Positions 9,616-18,464 of a stretch of DNA of 64,000 bases are shown one piece after another. Source of the DNA: Flavobacterium sp. 1355 (GTDB lineage Bacteria > Bacteroidota > Bacteroidia > Flavobacteriales > Flavobacteriaceae); contig NZ_JAFICC010000006.1 of NCBI RefSeq assembly GCF_017833415.1, positions 224,926-288,925 on the forward strand, written 5' to 3'. Made by a program: the position numbers and the translations under genes. The notes under the pieces are model-generated. The model had not been told where the DNA came from and made no database searches. It worked only from the letters and a program-made list of their open reading frames with translations. Position 1 is the first letter of the stretch; each line of letters begins with the position of its first letter.

Positions 9616-10089
9616 TTAATTTTTCTCTAAGAAAGAATTAATTCCCGCTTCATCCATTTGAACAACCTGCCATCCGTCAAGAATTTTTGCGCCGGAATTT
9701 TTATAGAAATTGACAGCCGGTGTATTCCAGTCAAGAACATTCCATTCCACTCTTCTTACATTATCTCTTTTTCCCTGTTTCATTATTTCAGCATATAAAG
9801 CTGAACCTAAACCGGTGCCTCGCATTTTTTCTTTTACGATTAAATCTTCCAGATGAATCGTTTTTCCTTTCCAGGTGGAATAGCGATAATAGTATAGCGC
9901 AATGCCAACAATTTCTTCTTCAACTTCGGCAACAAATACATGAAACAATGGTTTTTCTCCAAAACCGTCGCGTATTAAATCTTCTTCTGAAATAACAACA
10001 GCTTCTGGTTCTTTTTCGAATATTGCCAACTCTTGTATTAATCCCAAAACCGACCTCATGTCTTCAGGATTTCCTTTTCTAATATTCAT
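9616..10089 (-). CDS. GNAT-family N-acetyltransferase, spermidine/spermine acetyltransferase-like
   Basis: 157 residues with the acetyl-CoA binding motif A RGTGLGSALY around residues 90-99 and the motif WNVLDWNTPAVNFYKNSGA near 117-136 that is typical of the SSAT-like branch of GNAT proteins. The family transfers acetyl groups to polyamines or other amines; the actual substrate is unknown. It stands alone, divergent from the fbp gene at 10261. Confidence 0.88.
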   Translation of the reverse strand: MNIRKGNPEDMRSVLGLIQELAIFEKEPEAVVISEEDLIRDGFGEKPLFHVFVAEVEEEIVGIALYYYRYSTWKGKTIHLEDLIVKEKMRGTGLGSALYAEIMKQGKRDNVRRVEWNVLDWNTPAVNFYKNSGAKILDGWQVVQMDEAGINSFLEKN

Positions 10090-10260
10090 GTATTCGTATT
10101 ATTAAGTGTTTATTAGCTAAAAAAGTACGTTTTTAATGTGTACTTTTTGCGTTTGATTGTCAAATTTACAATAGTAGCAAACTAACGAAATAATTTTTAA
10201 ACCATTCTCACAAAAAAAACGATATTTGTGACTTAAAAATAAAACTACAACGATATAGTA

Positions 10261-11265
10261 ATGGAAGAACGCAATAAAACACTGGGAGAGTTTATTATTG
10301 AGAACCAAAAAGCATTTCAGTATTCGTCGGGAGAGCTTTCCCGAATTATCAACTCTATACGTTTGGCGGCAAAAGTCGTAAATTATAAAGTAAACCAGGC
10401 CGGCTTAGTCGATATTATCGGAGCAGCAGGCGAACAAAACATTCAGGGTGAAGACCAGCAAAAATTAGATGTGTATGCAAACGAAGTATTTATCCAGACG
10501 TTAATAAACCGTGAGATTGTCTGTGGTATCGCTTCAGAAGAAAACGACGATTTTATTACAGTTCAGGGGAGCGATAACTGTCATAATAACAAGTACGTGA
10601 TCTTAATGGATCCGCTCGACGGATCATCAAACATTGATGTGAATGTTTCTGTCGGAACCATTTTTTCTGTTTTCAGAAGAATTACTCCAATAGGGACGCC
10701 GGTAACAAGCGAGGATTTTTTACAGCCGGGCGTAAATCAGGTAGCGGCAGGCTATGTGATTTACGGAACATCAACAATGTTGGTATATACAACTGGTTTT
10801 GGGGTAAATGGATTTACATTGAACCCTGCAATCGGGACATTTTATCTTTCACACCCGAATATGAAATTTCCAAAAGACGGAAATATCTATTCAGTAAATG
10901 AAGGGAACTATGTTCATTTTCCGCAAGGAGTAAAAAATTATATCAAATACTGTCAGAGAGAAGAAGAAGACAGACCATACACTTCAAGATATATCGGAAG
11001 TCTGGTAGCTGATTTTCATCGAAACATGATCAAAGGCGGGATTTATTTATATCCAACAAGTTCAAAAGCTCCAAAAGGAAAATTACGTTTGCTATACGAA
11101 TGTAACCCGATGGCGTTTATCGCAGAACAGGCCGGAGGCAAAGCAACAGATGGTTTCGGTAGAATAATGGAGATCCAGCCAACCGAACTGCATCAAAGAG
11201 TTCCGTTTTTCTGCGGAAGTTATAATATGGTAGAAAAAGCAGAGGAGTTCATGGCAGCTGAGTAG
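10261..11265 (+). CDS. fbp: Class I fructose-1,6-bisphosphatase
   Basis: 334 residues, the usual length of class I FBPases. The metal/phosphate motif [11 protein letters not shown] (116-126), the upstream EENDD segment (about 93-97) and the sugar-binding KGGIYLYP region (about 258) are all present. It hydrolyses fructose-1,6-bisphosphate to fructose-6-phosphate in gluconeogenesis. A GATATTTG element about 30 bp upstream resembles a -7 promoter box, and a strong terminator follows, so the gene is probably monocistronic. Confidence 0.96.
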   Translation: MEERNKTLGEFIIENQKAFQYSSGELSRIINSIRLAAKVVNYKVNQAGLVDIIGAAGEQNIQGEDQQKLDVYANEVFIQTLINREIVCGIASEENDDFITVQGSDNCHNNKYVILMDPLDGSSNIDVNVSVGTIFSVFRRITPIGTPVTSEDFLQPGVNQVAAGYVIYGTSTMLVYTTGFGVNGFTLNPAIGTFYLSHPNMKFPKDGNIYSVNEGNYVHFPQGVKNYIKYCQREEEDRPYTSRYIGSLVADFHRNMIKGGIYLYPTSSKAPKGKLRLLYECNPMAFIAEQAGGKATDGFGRIMEIQPTELHQRVPFFCGSYNMVEKAEEFMAAE

Positions 11266-11321
11266 TTTTCAGTCTCAGTTTTCAGTCACAGTGACAGTTT
11301 TCATTCATGTGTACATAAAAT

Positions 11322-11358
11322 AAACCCGATAGTTTTTTACGCTATCGGGTTTTTATTT
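11322..11358 (+). terminator. Rho-independent terminator after fbp
   Basis: AAACCCGATAG (11322-11332), 9-nt loop, CTATCGGGTTT (11342-11352), followed by TTTATTTTT. Perfect 11-bp stem. Confidence 0.88.
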
Positions 11359-11419
11359 TTTAGTTTGAGTACTATTTTCAGCATAAACTGAAAACGGTCG
11401 CCGAAAACTGAAAACTTTC

Positions 11420-11851
11420 TTATTTATTCATATTCTCCATTTCAAAAGAGAAAGTGTCCAAGTCTACTTTCTTATCGATAAGGGATAAAGCTTTAGAAAC
11501 AATATAATCAACGTTTCCTGGAGTAAAGCCTAATGCTAATCCCATACGTTTTAACATAACTTCTTGTTGGTCTCCTAAGTGGTGATCAATATGTACCATT
11601 CTCGCCAAATCATACAAACGCTCTACACGTTGTGCATACAAATAAGGAGGGTTTATTGGATGTTTCCACGGATCAGAAAGAATTTCTTTATATTCTTCAT
11701 CTGAGATCTCTAACCTTGCTGCAAGTTTATCCAAAAAGGCCTGCTCTTCTTCATTAATTTTTCCGTCAGCAAAAGCTACACGTACAATTGCAGAGAAATG
11801 ACCTTTATTTCTTTGTTTGAATTCGTTATCAAATAATTCTGAAAATGACAT
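11420..11851 (-). CDS. TerB-family protein
   Basis: 143 residues. The helical core FADGKINEEEQAFLDKL (about 28-44) followed by LEISDEEYKEIL matches the TerB/DjlA N-terminal helical fold, in which acidic residues in ADGxxxxxE may bind metal. TerB was named from tellurite-resistance loci, but single TerB genes such as this one, without terC/terD neighbours, have no clear role. Cytoplasmic, no signal peptide. Confidence 0.75.
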   Translation of the reverse strand: MSFSELFDNEFKQRNKGHFSAIVRVAFADGKINEEEQAFLDKLAARLEISDEEYKEILSDPWKHPINPPYLYAQRVERLYDLARMVHIDHHLGDQQEVMLKRMGLALGFTPGNVDYIVSKALSLIDKKVDLDTFSFEMENMNK

Positions 11852-11873
11852 AATTAATCGTTTTTATCGAGCA

Positions 11874-11881
11874 AAGATAAA
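11874..11881 (-). promoter_or_regulatory. Promoter -7 element of the TerB gene
   Basis: On the minus strand this reads TATCTTTG, a match to TAnnTTTG, 22 bp before the ATG at 11851. A TTG lies 16 bp further upstream, slightly closer than usual. Confidence 0.55.
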
Positions 11882-12020
11882 TCTTATTTTAATTTAACAA
11901 ATTTAATTTTCTCATAAAATTTAACTTATTTTTCTGCGTTGTTTTAATAAAGGGTTTTCTTTAATTTTCAAAATTAATCGTAAGTTTACAACCCCTTAAT
12001 CAATTAATACCAGTACTTCT

Positions 12021-12614
12021 ATGTCACAATTTTGGATCTATTTTCAAATAGGATTGAAGCATGTTTTAGATATTCATGCCTATGATCATGTTCTTTTTCT
12101 GATTGCATTAACCGTTCCTTACACCTTCAAAGACTGGAAGCGTATTTTGCTCCTGGTAACTGTTTTTACACTTGGTCATACGCTGGCTTTGGTACTTTCT
12201 GTTTTTGGAATTATTGCTGTGAAAGTTAATATTGTAGAGTTCTTAATTCCGATTACGATCCTCATAACTGCCTTATATCATTTATTTACAGCAGGTAAAG
12301 CAACCAAGAACGACGGACTCAATCTGGTGTTTTTTGTAACCTTGTTTTTTGGGATTATACACGGACTTGGATTTTCAAATTATTTCAAGACAATATTAGG
12401 AGGTACGGCAACGTCAAAATTGTTACCTTTGGGAGAATTTGCATTAGGAATTGAAACAGCACAGATAATTGTTGTTTTTGTGGTTCTCGTAATATCATAT
12501 ATTGTTCAGACCGTTTTTCGTTTTTCAAAACGAGACTGGGCACTTGTAATGTCAGCTTTTATTGTAGGAGTTGTCATTCCGATGATTATCGACAGCCCTA
12601 TTTGGAACAGATAA
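12021..12614 (+). CDS. HupE/UreJ-family membrane protein
   Basis: 197 residues with about six or seven membrane helices. The His-rich motif HAYDHVLFLIAL (19-30) followed by TLGHTLAL and HGLGFSN (helices 2 and 4) is characteristic of the HupE/UreJ family. Members in hydrogenase or urease loci are linked to nickel transport; in Bacteroidota the gene often stands apart from such enzymes, as here, so a metal transport role is only a family inference. It ends 5 nt before the deaminase gene, suggesting an operon with it and the S41 protease. Confidence 0.82.
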   Translation: MSQFWIYFQIGLKHVLDIHAYDHVLFLIALTVPYTFKDWKRILLLVTVFTLGHTLALVLSVFGIIAVKVNIVEFLIPITILITALYHLFTAGKATKNDGLNLVFFVTLFFGIIHGLGFSNYFKTILGGTATSKLLPLGEFALGIETAQIIVVFVVLVISYIVQTVFRFSKRDWALVMSAFIVGVVIPMIIDSPIWNR

Positions 12615-12619
12615 AATAA

Positions 12620-13051
12620 ATGGAATTAAATAAAACAAATAAATACGATAAAGCGTATTTAAGAATTGCCAAAGAATGGAGTTTGCTCTCTTATTGTAAA
12701 CGCAAACAAGTAGGCGCCATAATCGTAAAAGACCGAATGATTATTTCTGACGGTTACAACGGAACGCCTTCCGGTTTTGAGAATTGCTGCGAAGACGAAA
12801 ACGGGTTAACCCGCTGGGACGTTTTACACGCAGAAGCAAATGCAATCTTAAAAGTGGCAAGATCAACACAATCCTGCGAAGGGGCGACTTTGTATATTAC
12901 GCTTTCTCCTTGTAAAGATTGTAGCAAATTAGTACATCAGTCCGGTATAAAAAGAGTTGTTTACCAAGACGGATACCGGGACGATTCAGGAATTCAGTTT
13001 TTAATAAAAGCAGGTATAGAAGTTGTACATATTCCGGTTTTAGAAGAATAG
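12620..13051 (+). CDS. dCMP/cytidine deaminase family protein
   Basis: 143 residues with the zinc deaminase signature: H70-A-E72 (LHAEANAI) and the P-C-K-D-C motif at 97-101. The overall pattern (GAIIVKDRMIISDGYNGTP, then the CxxC) fits dCMP deaminases (ComEB-like), which make dUMP for thymidylate synthesis. The stop codon is followed directly by the ATG of the protease gene, so translation is probably coupled. Confidence 0.9.
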   Translation: MELNKTNKYDKAYLRIAKEWSLLSYCKRKQVGAIIVKDRMIISDGYNGTPSGFENCCEDENGLTRWDVLHAEANAILKVARSTQSCEGATLYITLSPCKDCSKLVHQSGIKRVVYQDGYRDDSGIQFLIKAGIEVVHIPVLEE

Positions 13052-14629
13052 ATGAAATTTAATTCAAAATATTTGCCCATTGTAATAGGAGCTGTTTTTG
13101 CTCTTGGCACTGTCCTCGGAAGCCTTATGAATGCTCCCGTTGAGGATCAGCTTTTGGCTAAAAATTACTCGAAAACCAAACTGAATAAATTGATTGATTT
13201 TATCAATAATGAATATGTTGATAGTGTCAATACCGATTCGATTGTAAACCTCACAGTCGATAATATTTTATCTAAATTAGATCCTCATTCTGTTTATATT
13301 CCGCCAAGCGAGCAAGCTGAAGTTGCCGAAAGTATGAAAGGAGATTTCGTCGGAATCGGAATTAATTTTTATATGTACAAAGATTCTGTTGCCATTATAA
13401 AACCGCTTGAGAACGGCCCTTCGGCAAAAGCGGGGTTAAAATCAGGAGACCGAATTTTATTTGCAGGAAAAACAAAACTGTTTGGAAGAAGATTGCCTTC
13501 AGACAGCTTATTTTCAAAATTAAAAGGAATAAAAGGTTCTGAAATTGAGCTGACTGTTTTTAGAAAATCAGAACAAAAAAATCTCAAGTTTAAAGTAAAA
13601 AGAGACGTAATACCAATAAAAAGTGTTGACGCTTCTCTTCTCGTAGGAAATAAAACAGGGTATATTAAAATTAACCGTTTTGCCGAAACTACTTATAAGG
13701 AATTCAAAACAGGTTTAAGCCGATTGCAAAAACAAGGAATTCAGTCTTTAATACTCGATCTTCGTGATAATGGCGGCGGTTATATGGAAGAGGCAGTGGC
13801 TGTTGCCGATGAGTTTCTGAAAGACAAACAGCTTATCGTTTTTACCAAAAGCAAAAACGGCACTACAGATAAAACATTTGCTAATGAAGGCGGCAGTTTT
13901 GAAACCGGAAAAGTATATGTGCTGATTAATGAAAACAGTGCATCGGCAAGTGAAATTTTAGCAGGGGCGCTACAGGATAATGATCGCGGAACTATTGTCG
14001 GACGCCGCTCTTTCGGAAAAGGACTGGTACAGCGCGAAATGGATTTTACCGATGGTTCTGCTGTAAGATTGACAGTAGCCAGATATTACACACCAACAGG
14101 AAGATCCATTCAAAAACCTTATAAAAAAGGTAATGAAGAATATTATAAAGAATCTGAAGACCGCATTAAATCTGGGGAACTTTATGCAAAAGATAGTATT
14201 AAAGTAGCGGATTCTTTAAAGTTTAAAACTCCGAAAGGTAAAATTGTTTACGGCGGAGGCGGAATTGTTCCGGATGTTTTTGTTCCGATGGAAGCAGAAC
14301 ACGGAAATGAAAATGTTGCTTATTTACTACAAACCGGCATTGTCGGACATTTTGTTTTTGAAGAACTGGATAAAAACAGAAAAGCTTTTGAAGGCCTTAA
14401 GTTTAATGAGTTTTTGGTTAAAATGAAAAGTTCAGATCTTTATTTTAAAAAGTTTAAAGACTATATTCTAATGACGGGTCTGGATTTAAAATTAGATAAA
14501 ACAAAATCACTTGTAAATCGTCATATTACTGCAGAATTTGCCAGACAATTGTATGGCGAACTGTATTATTATGATGTCATTCTAAAAGAGGATGCAATGG
14601 TAAAAGCAGTTTTAAAACCTAAAAAGTAA
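13052..14629 (+). CDS. S41-family C-terminal processing peptidase
   Basis: 525 residues: N-terminal membrane anchor or signal (about 7-27), PDZ domain (about 90-170; GIGINFYMYKDSVAIIKPL, then SGDRIL), and the S41 protease core with the catalytic Ser in NENSASASEILAGA (near residue 297) and the catalytic Lys in RRSFGKGLVQ (near 323). Such proteases cut periplasmic proteins near their C-termini. The ATG abuts the stop of the deaminase gene with zero spacing. Confidence 0.92.
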   Translation: MKFNSKYLPIVIGAVFALGTVLGSLMNAPVEDQLLAKNYSKTKLNKLIDFINNEYVDSVNTDSIVNLTVDNILSKLDPHSVYIPPSEQAEVAESMKGDFVGIGINFYMYKDSVAIIKPLENGPSAKAGLKSGDRILFAGKTKLFGRRLPSDSLFSKLKGIKGSEIELTVFRKSEQKNLKFKVKRDVIPIKSVDASLLVGNKTGYIKINRFAETTYKEFKTGLSRLQKQGIQSLILDLRDNGGGYMEEAVAVADEFLKDKQLIVFTKSKNGTTDKTFANEGGSFETGKVYVLINENSASASEILAGALQDNDRGTIVGRRSFGKGLVQREMDFTDGSAVRLTVARYYTPTGRSIQKPYKKGNEEYYKESEDRIKSGELYAKDSIKVADSLKFKTPKGKIVYGGGGIVPDVFVPMEAEHGNENVAYLLQTGIVGHFVFEELDKNRKAFEGLKFNEFLVKMKSSDLYFKKFKDYILMTGLDLKLDKTKSLVNRHITAEFARQLYGELYYYDVILKEDAMVKAVLKPKK

Positions 14630-14646
14630 TTTTAAATTTTTTTCAA

Positions 14647-15009
14647 ATGGATATAAATGCCGTTATAAATGCAGAAATAGAACTTTTGACTGCAATTAAA
14701 AATGCAGATGTTCCTGCCTTAGAAAGATTACTACACCCTGATTTACTTTTTAATATGCCTGATGGACAAACTATTACCAAACAGTTTGATTTAGATTCTT
14801 ACCGCTCAGGAAAAATGAAGATTGAAGCACTTGAAGCTTCAGATCAATTAATTAATATTATTGGTGATACTGCAGTTGTAAGCGTTTTGGTTTTGTTAAA
14901 AGGCAATTATGACAACCAGCCTGTAAATGGTGTTTATCGTTATCTGCGTGTCTGGAAAAAATCAGAAACAAATATTCAGGTAATTGCAGGCAGCTGTGTA
15001 TCAGTTTAA
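14647..15009 (+). CDS. NTF2-like (DUF4440/SnoaL-type) small protein
   Basis: 120 residues of the cone-shaped alpha+beta NTF2 fold: an N-terminal helix (INAEIELLTAIKNADVPALE), LLHPDLLFNMPDG, then strands ending YRYLRVWKKSE. Most such small proteins have no known substrate. It begins 17 nt after the protease gene and probably belongs to the same transcript. Confidence 0.8.
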   Translation: MDINAVINAEIELLTAIKNADVPALERLLHPDLLFNMPDGQTITKQFDLDSYRSGKMKIEALEASDQLINIIGDTAVVSVLVLLKGNYDNQPVNGVYRYLRVWKKSETNIQVIAGSCVSV

Positions 15010-15094
15010 AAGAAATAATAATAATTTTTTAAAAGAAAGTATAACAAAACTAGCATAATCTTCGCGAGCTTTGCAGATACTAAATATATAAATT

Positions 15095-15406
15095 ATGAAA
15101 AATTTAAAGAGAATAGGAGCTTTGATCGTTTTAATGACTTTTGTTATATCATGCGCATGTATGAAAGATAAAAATACAATTTCCGGAAAAGTCGAATCTG
15201 TAGAGTTTGGAAAAGACGGTTATACAGCAAAAATTAATACTGATAAAAATGAAGTTTATTTTGCTACAATCAGTATTGTAAATGTTGGAGGTCCTGAGAA
15301 TTATAAAGTATTAAAACAAGGTGATGAGGTTACTGTAAAAGGAGAATTCTGGAAAACAGATACCGAAAAACACATCAAAGTAAAAGAAATTGTTTCGGTT
15401 AAATAG
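15095..15406 (+). CDS. Small lipoprotein, OB-fold-like
   Basis: 103 residues. The N-terminus MKNLKRIGALIVLMTFVISC is a lipoprotein signal with the lipid-attached Cys at 20. The mature part (ISGKVESVEFGKDGYTAKI, then VLKQGDEVTVKGEFW) resembles a short beta-barrel of OB-fold type. Function unknown; a strong terminator follows it. Confidence 0.72.
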   Translation: MKNLKRIGALIVLMTFVISCACMKDKNTISGKVESVEFGKDGYTAKINTDKNEVYFATISIVNVGGPENYKVLKQGDEVTVKGEFWKTDTEKHIKVKEIVSVK

Positions 15407-15423
15407 ATACATAAGATTAAATA

Positions 15424-15460
15424 AAAAATTCCCGCAATTAACTGCGGGAATTTTTATTTA
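15424..15460 (+). terminator. Rho-independent terminator
   Basis: AAATTCCCGCA (15426-15436), 6-nt loop, TGCGGGAATTT (15443-15453) and a short T-run. It lies 20 bp after the lipoprotein stop. Confidence 0.88.
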
Positions 15461-15494
15461 ATCTCGTTTTTGATAATTAAAAAAGAATAACGTT

Positions 15495-15809
15495 TTGAGA
15501 ATAATTAATGGAATCCTTACTGCTGTGATAATTGGAATAACTGCTTTTTTTAGCTTTTTTTGGATTGGAAGCTATGAACAAAAAATGCGGCTAATTGCTG
15601 AACTTCCTTTTTCATTTGTTAAACATGCCATTGGAGCTTCAATTATTGGGTCAATAGGAATTGTTATTTTGCTTCTCGTTAATTTTCTTCATGGCAAAAT
15701 TGTTGAGAAAAAAGTAAACGTTGCTTCCTTAAAACGTATTGCTGTTGTAAGTTTTTTGAGAATAATTGCTGTAGCTGTTTTTGGGACAGCCTTGTTTTTT
15801 TATTCTTAA
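15495..15809 (+). CDS. Small integral membrane protein, TTG start
   Basis: 104 residues with three likely membrane helices (about 4-24, 43-65, 82-103). The frame contains no ATG or GTG between the upstream stop (15474-15476) and the body, so the start is taken as TTG at 15495, preceded by an A-rich tract as usual in this group. No family recognised. Its stop lies 1 nt from the stop of the convergent flavoprotein gene, with no terminator between. Confidence 0.62.
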   Translation: MRIINGILTAVIIGITAFFSFFWIGSYEQKMRLIAELPFSFVKHAIGASIIGSIGIVILLLVNFLHGKIVEKKVNVASLKRIAVVSFLRIIAVAVFGTALFFYS

Positions 15810-15810
15810 A

Positions 15811-16416
15811 TTATCGAATACTGTCGTGTGAGTGAGTCTGTACGCCATTATTCCATAAGGTAAGAATATCAGTTGCGACAGCAGCACCGCTTCCTGCAGC
15901 AATTGCCAGCTGGCTTCTCCAGCCTGCCAAAGTCCCTATTACATAAATTCCTTCTGCTACTTTATGATCGTTATTCTTTAGCTGAATACGTTGTTTTTCA
16001 GGAAGTGCCTTTTTGTGTGGTTCAATGTATTGCATTAAACCTTCGATATCAAAAGTATTTGCAGAACCAATTCCGATTACGATACTTTTAGTTTTATACG
16101 AATTTTTGTTTGTAGTAACCGTAAAGTCAGGAAAAGCTCCTTCAACTTTGATTACTTTTTCATTGGGAATCTGGACAATGTGAGGATAAGTTTGGGCTAA
16201 ATCCTGAGTACTTTCAAAAAGTAATTCTGATCCTAATTTTCCCGGTGTTATGCCATAAGCATTGTAGAAAACTGCTTCTTGTAAAGACGAATTCTTTTGG
16301 TGGGTAAAAATTCCGATTTTTTTGTCGGTTACAAAAACTTTGTTTTTAGCGGAACCTAAAACCAGCGCACAAGACATGCCTGAAACACCACCGCCAATAA
16401 TTAAAGTGTCAAACAT
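15811..16416 (-). CDS. Short FAD-dependent oxidoreductase, thioredoxin-reductase-like
   Basis: 201 residues with the FAD dinucleotide-binding motif IIGGGVSGMSCAL (6-18) and a C-terminal FAD-contacting segment GIYVIGTLAGWRSQLAIAAGSGA. Thioredoxin reductases are about 310 residues; here the inserted NADPH domain with its CxxC active site is absent, so it is not a working thioredoxin reductase. It may accept electrons from an unknown donor or use FAD structurally. Co-transcribed with the small membrane protein encoded 1 nt upstream. Confidence 0.8.
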   Translation of the reverse strand: MFDTLIIGGGVSGMSCALVLGSAKNKVFVTDKKIGIFTHQKNSSLQEAVFYNAYGITPGKLGSELLFESTQDLAQTYPHIVQIPNEKVIKVEGAFPDFTVTTNKNSYKTKSIVIGIGSANTFDIEGLMQYIEPHKKALPEKQRIQLKNNDHKVAEGIYVIGTLAGWRSQLAIAAGSGAAVATDILTLWNNGVQTHSHDSIR

Positions 16417-16417
16417 A

Positions 16418-16618
16418 TTATCTTCCGTTCGTTTTTTCTTCGATTTTTTTTGAAATTCTAAAAATCAAAAGAATCAAAACAGCACAAAACGAAGCTGCGA
16501 TTCCAATAAAAGCTACTGCACTATCCCCTTGAAAAGGATTTTTAAAGTCAAGCAGCGTAATATTAAAAACAATTAAAGCTAATGCCAAAAGCACTAAGAT
16601 TGAAGTGAAAATTTTCAT
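16418..16618 (-). CDS. Small two-helix membrane protein
   Basis: 66 residues with hydrophobic segments at about 4-25 and 33-54 and a basic C-terminal tail. Family unknown. Only 1 nt separates its stop from the start of the flavoprotein gene, so a shared transcript and possibly a membrane partner role are likely. Confidence 0.65.
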   Translation of the reverse strand: MKIFTSILVLLALALIVFNITLLDFKNPFQGDSAVAFIGIAASFCAVLILLIFRISKKIEEKTNGR

Positions 16619-16720
16619 AAGATTGTTTTTGTTTGTCTAAAATAATAAAGTAAACTCTGGCCATAAAACCTAAAGTTGTATTTAGAAATTTTAATGGGGG
16701 TAAATTTATAAAATTAAATG

Positions 16721-17299
16721 TTAGACAAACAAACCTTTAACATTAGCAGCGAATAATTTAACAGCAATTGCTAAAAGTATTACTCCAAATGTCTTGCGAA
16801 CTACGCCCAGTCCGTTTTCTCCTAATAAAGTTTCTATTTTTTTAGACGATTTCAAAACAACATAAACCAATATAATATTCAATAAAATGGCAATAATAAT
16901 ATTTATAGTATGAAATTGAGATCGAAGTGAAAGTAAGGTAGTCATTGTTCCTGCTCCGGCAATTAATGGAAAAGCTAACGGAACAATCGAAGCAGATCCT
17001 GGTTCTTCATCACGATAGATCCTGATTCCTAAAATCATTTCCAAAGCCAGAAAAAATAAAACAAAAGATCCGGCAACAGCAAACGAGTGTACATCTATAC
17101 CAATAAGGTTTAGCAGGCCTTCTCCAACAAAAAGAAAAACGATCATAATCATTCCGGCAACAATAGAGGCTTTTTCAGATTCGATGTGACCCACTTTTGC
17201 TCGAAGGTTTACAATGATCGGAATTGATCCTACGATATCAATTACTGCAAAAAGAACCATTCCGACAGTGATAATTTCCTTAAAATCAATTTCTAACAT
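16721..17299 (-). CDS. MarC-family integral membrane protein
   Basis: 192 residues and about six membrane helices. The opening FAVIDIVGSIPIIVNLRAK (about 17-35) and later IVPLAFPLIAGAGTMTTLL are hallmarks of the MarC family. Despite the name the family is not shown to confer antibiotic resistance; its role is unknown. A CAAAGGTA sequence at 17330-17337 (TACCTTTG on the minus strand) supplies a likely promoter. Confidence 0.9.
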   Translation of the reverse strand: MLEIDFKEIITVGMVLFAVIDIVGSIPIIVNLRAKVGHIESEKASIVAGMIMIVFLFVGEGLLNLIGIDVHSFAVAGSFVLFFLALEMILGIRIYRDEEPGSASIVPLAFPLIAGAGTMTTLLSLRSQFHTINIIIAILLNIILVYVVLKSSKKIETLLGENGLGVVRKTFGVILLAIAVKLFAANVKGLFV

Positions 17300-17329
17300 G
17301 TTTTTCTAATTTAGTATTTAAAAGATGTG

Positions 17330-17337
17330 CAAAGGTA
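17330..17337 (-). promoter_or_regulatory. Promoter -7 element of the marC-like gene
   Basis: Reads TACCTTTG on the minus strand, a match to TAnnTTTG, about 30 bp before the ATG. Confidence 0.5.
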
Positions 17338-17521
17338 AATAATAAAGTTAGGCCTTTTTTAGATATAAAATTCAAACCTTCACTTTTGTTATAAAAACAT
17401 GTAATAACGACTAAAAAAGTGATTTTTGTAACAATTGTTGTGTTTCGTTGTTAATTTCTGTAGTAATCAGGCAAATTTTCTGAGGAGAATTTTTATCTCC
17501 TATATATGTATATAGTTTGAC

Positions 17522-17529
17522 TATCTTTG
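17522..17529 (+). promoter_or_regulatory. Promoter -7 element of the DUF3109 gene
   Basis: TATCTTTG in the context TGACTATCTTTGCACTTTAA, 30 bp before the ATG. Nearly the same string precedes queE at 59216-59236, which supports it as a core promoter. Confidence 0.6.
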
Positions 17530-17559
17530 CACTTTAATAAATTTAGTATTTTTTAGGTC

Positions 17560-18129
17560 ATGTTTCAATTAGGTAAAACCATTATTTCAGAAGATATTCT
17601 TGAAAAAGAATTTGTGTGTAATCTATCAGCCTGCAAAGGAGCCTGCTGTGTTGACGGAGATGCCGGCGCACCTTTGAGTGAAGCAGAGACTAAAATCATG
17701 GAAGAAATTTATCCAAAAGTAAAACCTTTTTTGCGCAAGGAAGGGATTGCTGCTATTGAAGCACAGGGAACCTGGGTAAAAGGAACTGATGGTGATCTTG
17801 AAACACCTTTAATAGACGAGAAAGATTGTGCCTATGTTATTTTTGATGGAAAAACAGCACTTTGCGGAATTGAACAGGCCTATAATCAAGGAATTATAGA
17901 CTGGAAAAAACCGGTTTCATGCCATTTATATCCAATACGTGTAAAAGACTTTACAGAGTTTGCCGCAGTCAATTATGATAAGTGGGATATTTGCGATGAT
18001 GCATGCTCATTAGGAAAAGAATTAGAGGTTCCGGTTTATAAATTTGTTAAGGAAGCTTTAATCCGTCGCTTTGGCGAAGATTGGTATCTGGAACTTGAAA
18101 AAGTAGCTCAGGAACTCAAAAATTCCTAA
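17560..18129 (+). CDS. DUF3109-family protein
   Basis: 189 residues beginning with a Cys-rich segment [11 protein letters not shown] (about 20-30), then further Cys in [25 protein letters not shown] and ICDDACSLG. The spacing resembles the zinc- or iron-binding Cys clusters of YkgJ-type proteins (compare the gene at 61291). The family is widespread in Bacteroidota without an assigned function. Monogenic: own promoter and a weak terminator. Confidence 0.85.
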   Translation: MFQLGKTIISEDILEKEFVCNLSACKGACCVDGDAGAPLSEAETKIMEEIYPKVKPFLRKEGIAAIEAQGTWVKGTDGDLETPLIDEKDCAYVIFDGKTALCGIEQAYNQGIIDWKKPVSCHLYPIRVKDFTEFAAVNYDKWDICDDACSLGKELEVPVYKFVKEALIRRFGEDWYLELEKVAQELKNS

Positions 18130-18141
18130 AAAAATAAGTTT

Positions 18142-18171
18142 AAAAAATACACTTCTAAGGCTGTATTTTTT
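18142..18171 (+). terminator. AT-rich terminator
   Basis: AAAAAATACA, 10-nt loop, TGTATTTTTT, 12 bp after the DUF3109 stop codon. The stem has only one G-C pair, so it may be leaky. Confidence 0.5.
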
Positions 18172-18406
18172 AACTCAAAAGATTAAAGTTTTGACTCAAA
18201 AAAAACTTTTAAAAACAATTTAAAATTTCTTGCTTTTTATTCTAAAAAGTCTATATTTTACGGCACTTAACGAGTAAATGATAATTTTAAAATGCTCATT
18301 TACAGTATTTTAATTATTGTCTGAAAAATTGACCACTTTTTCCCCGTTGTTAAAAACTACGTCAAATTGTGAATAAGTTTGGCTTTCATTTTTGGCAACA
18401 AATGAC

Positions 18407-18414
18407 AATCTTTG
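18407..18414 (+). promoter_or_regulatory. Promoter -7 element of nrdB
   Basis: AATCTTTG (one mismatch to TAnnTTTG), 50 bp before the ATG. A TTGG occurs at 18392-18395, only 11 bp upstream, which is too close for the usual -33 element. Confidence 0.4.
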
Positions 18415-18464
18415 TACTACCCTGAAAAAGCAAAAAATCAGTAAAAAAATTAAACATAAAAGCC

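Larger units (their letters stand above)
18130..18464 (+). other. Intergenic region between DUF3109 and nrdB genes
   Basis: AT-rich 335 bp. It holds a weak terminator hairpin (18142-18171) and the nrdB promoter element near 18407. I looked for an NrdR-box pair and found none I can support, and no riboswitch was recognised. Confidence 0.5.

Noticed and set aside
18130..18464. NrdR boxes or a riboswitch upstream of nrdB
   Set aside because: I found no pair of NrdR-type palindromes and no riboswitch core that I could defend.
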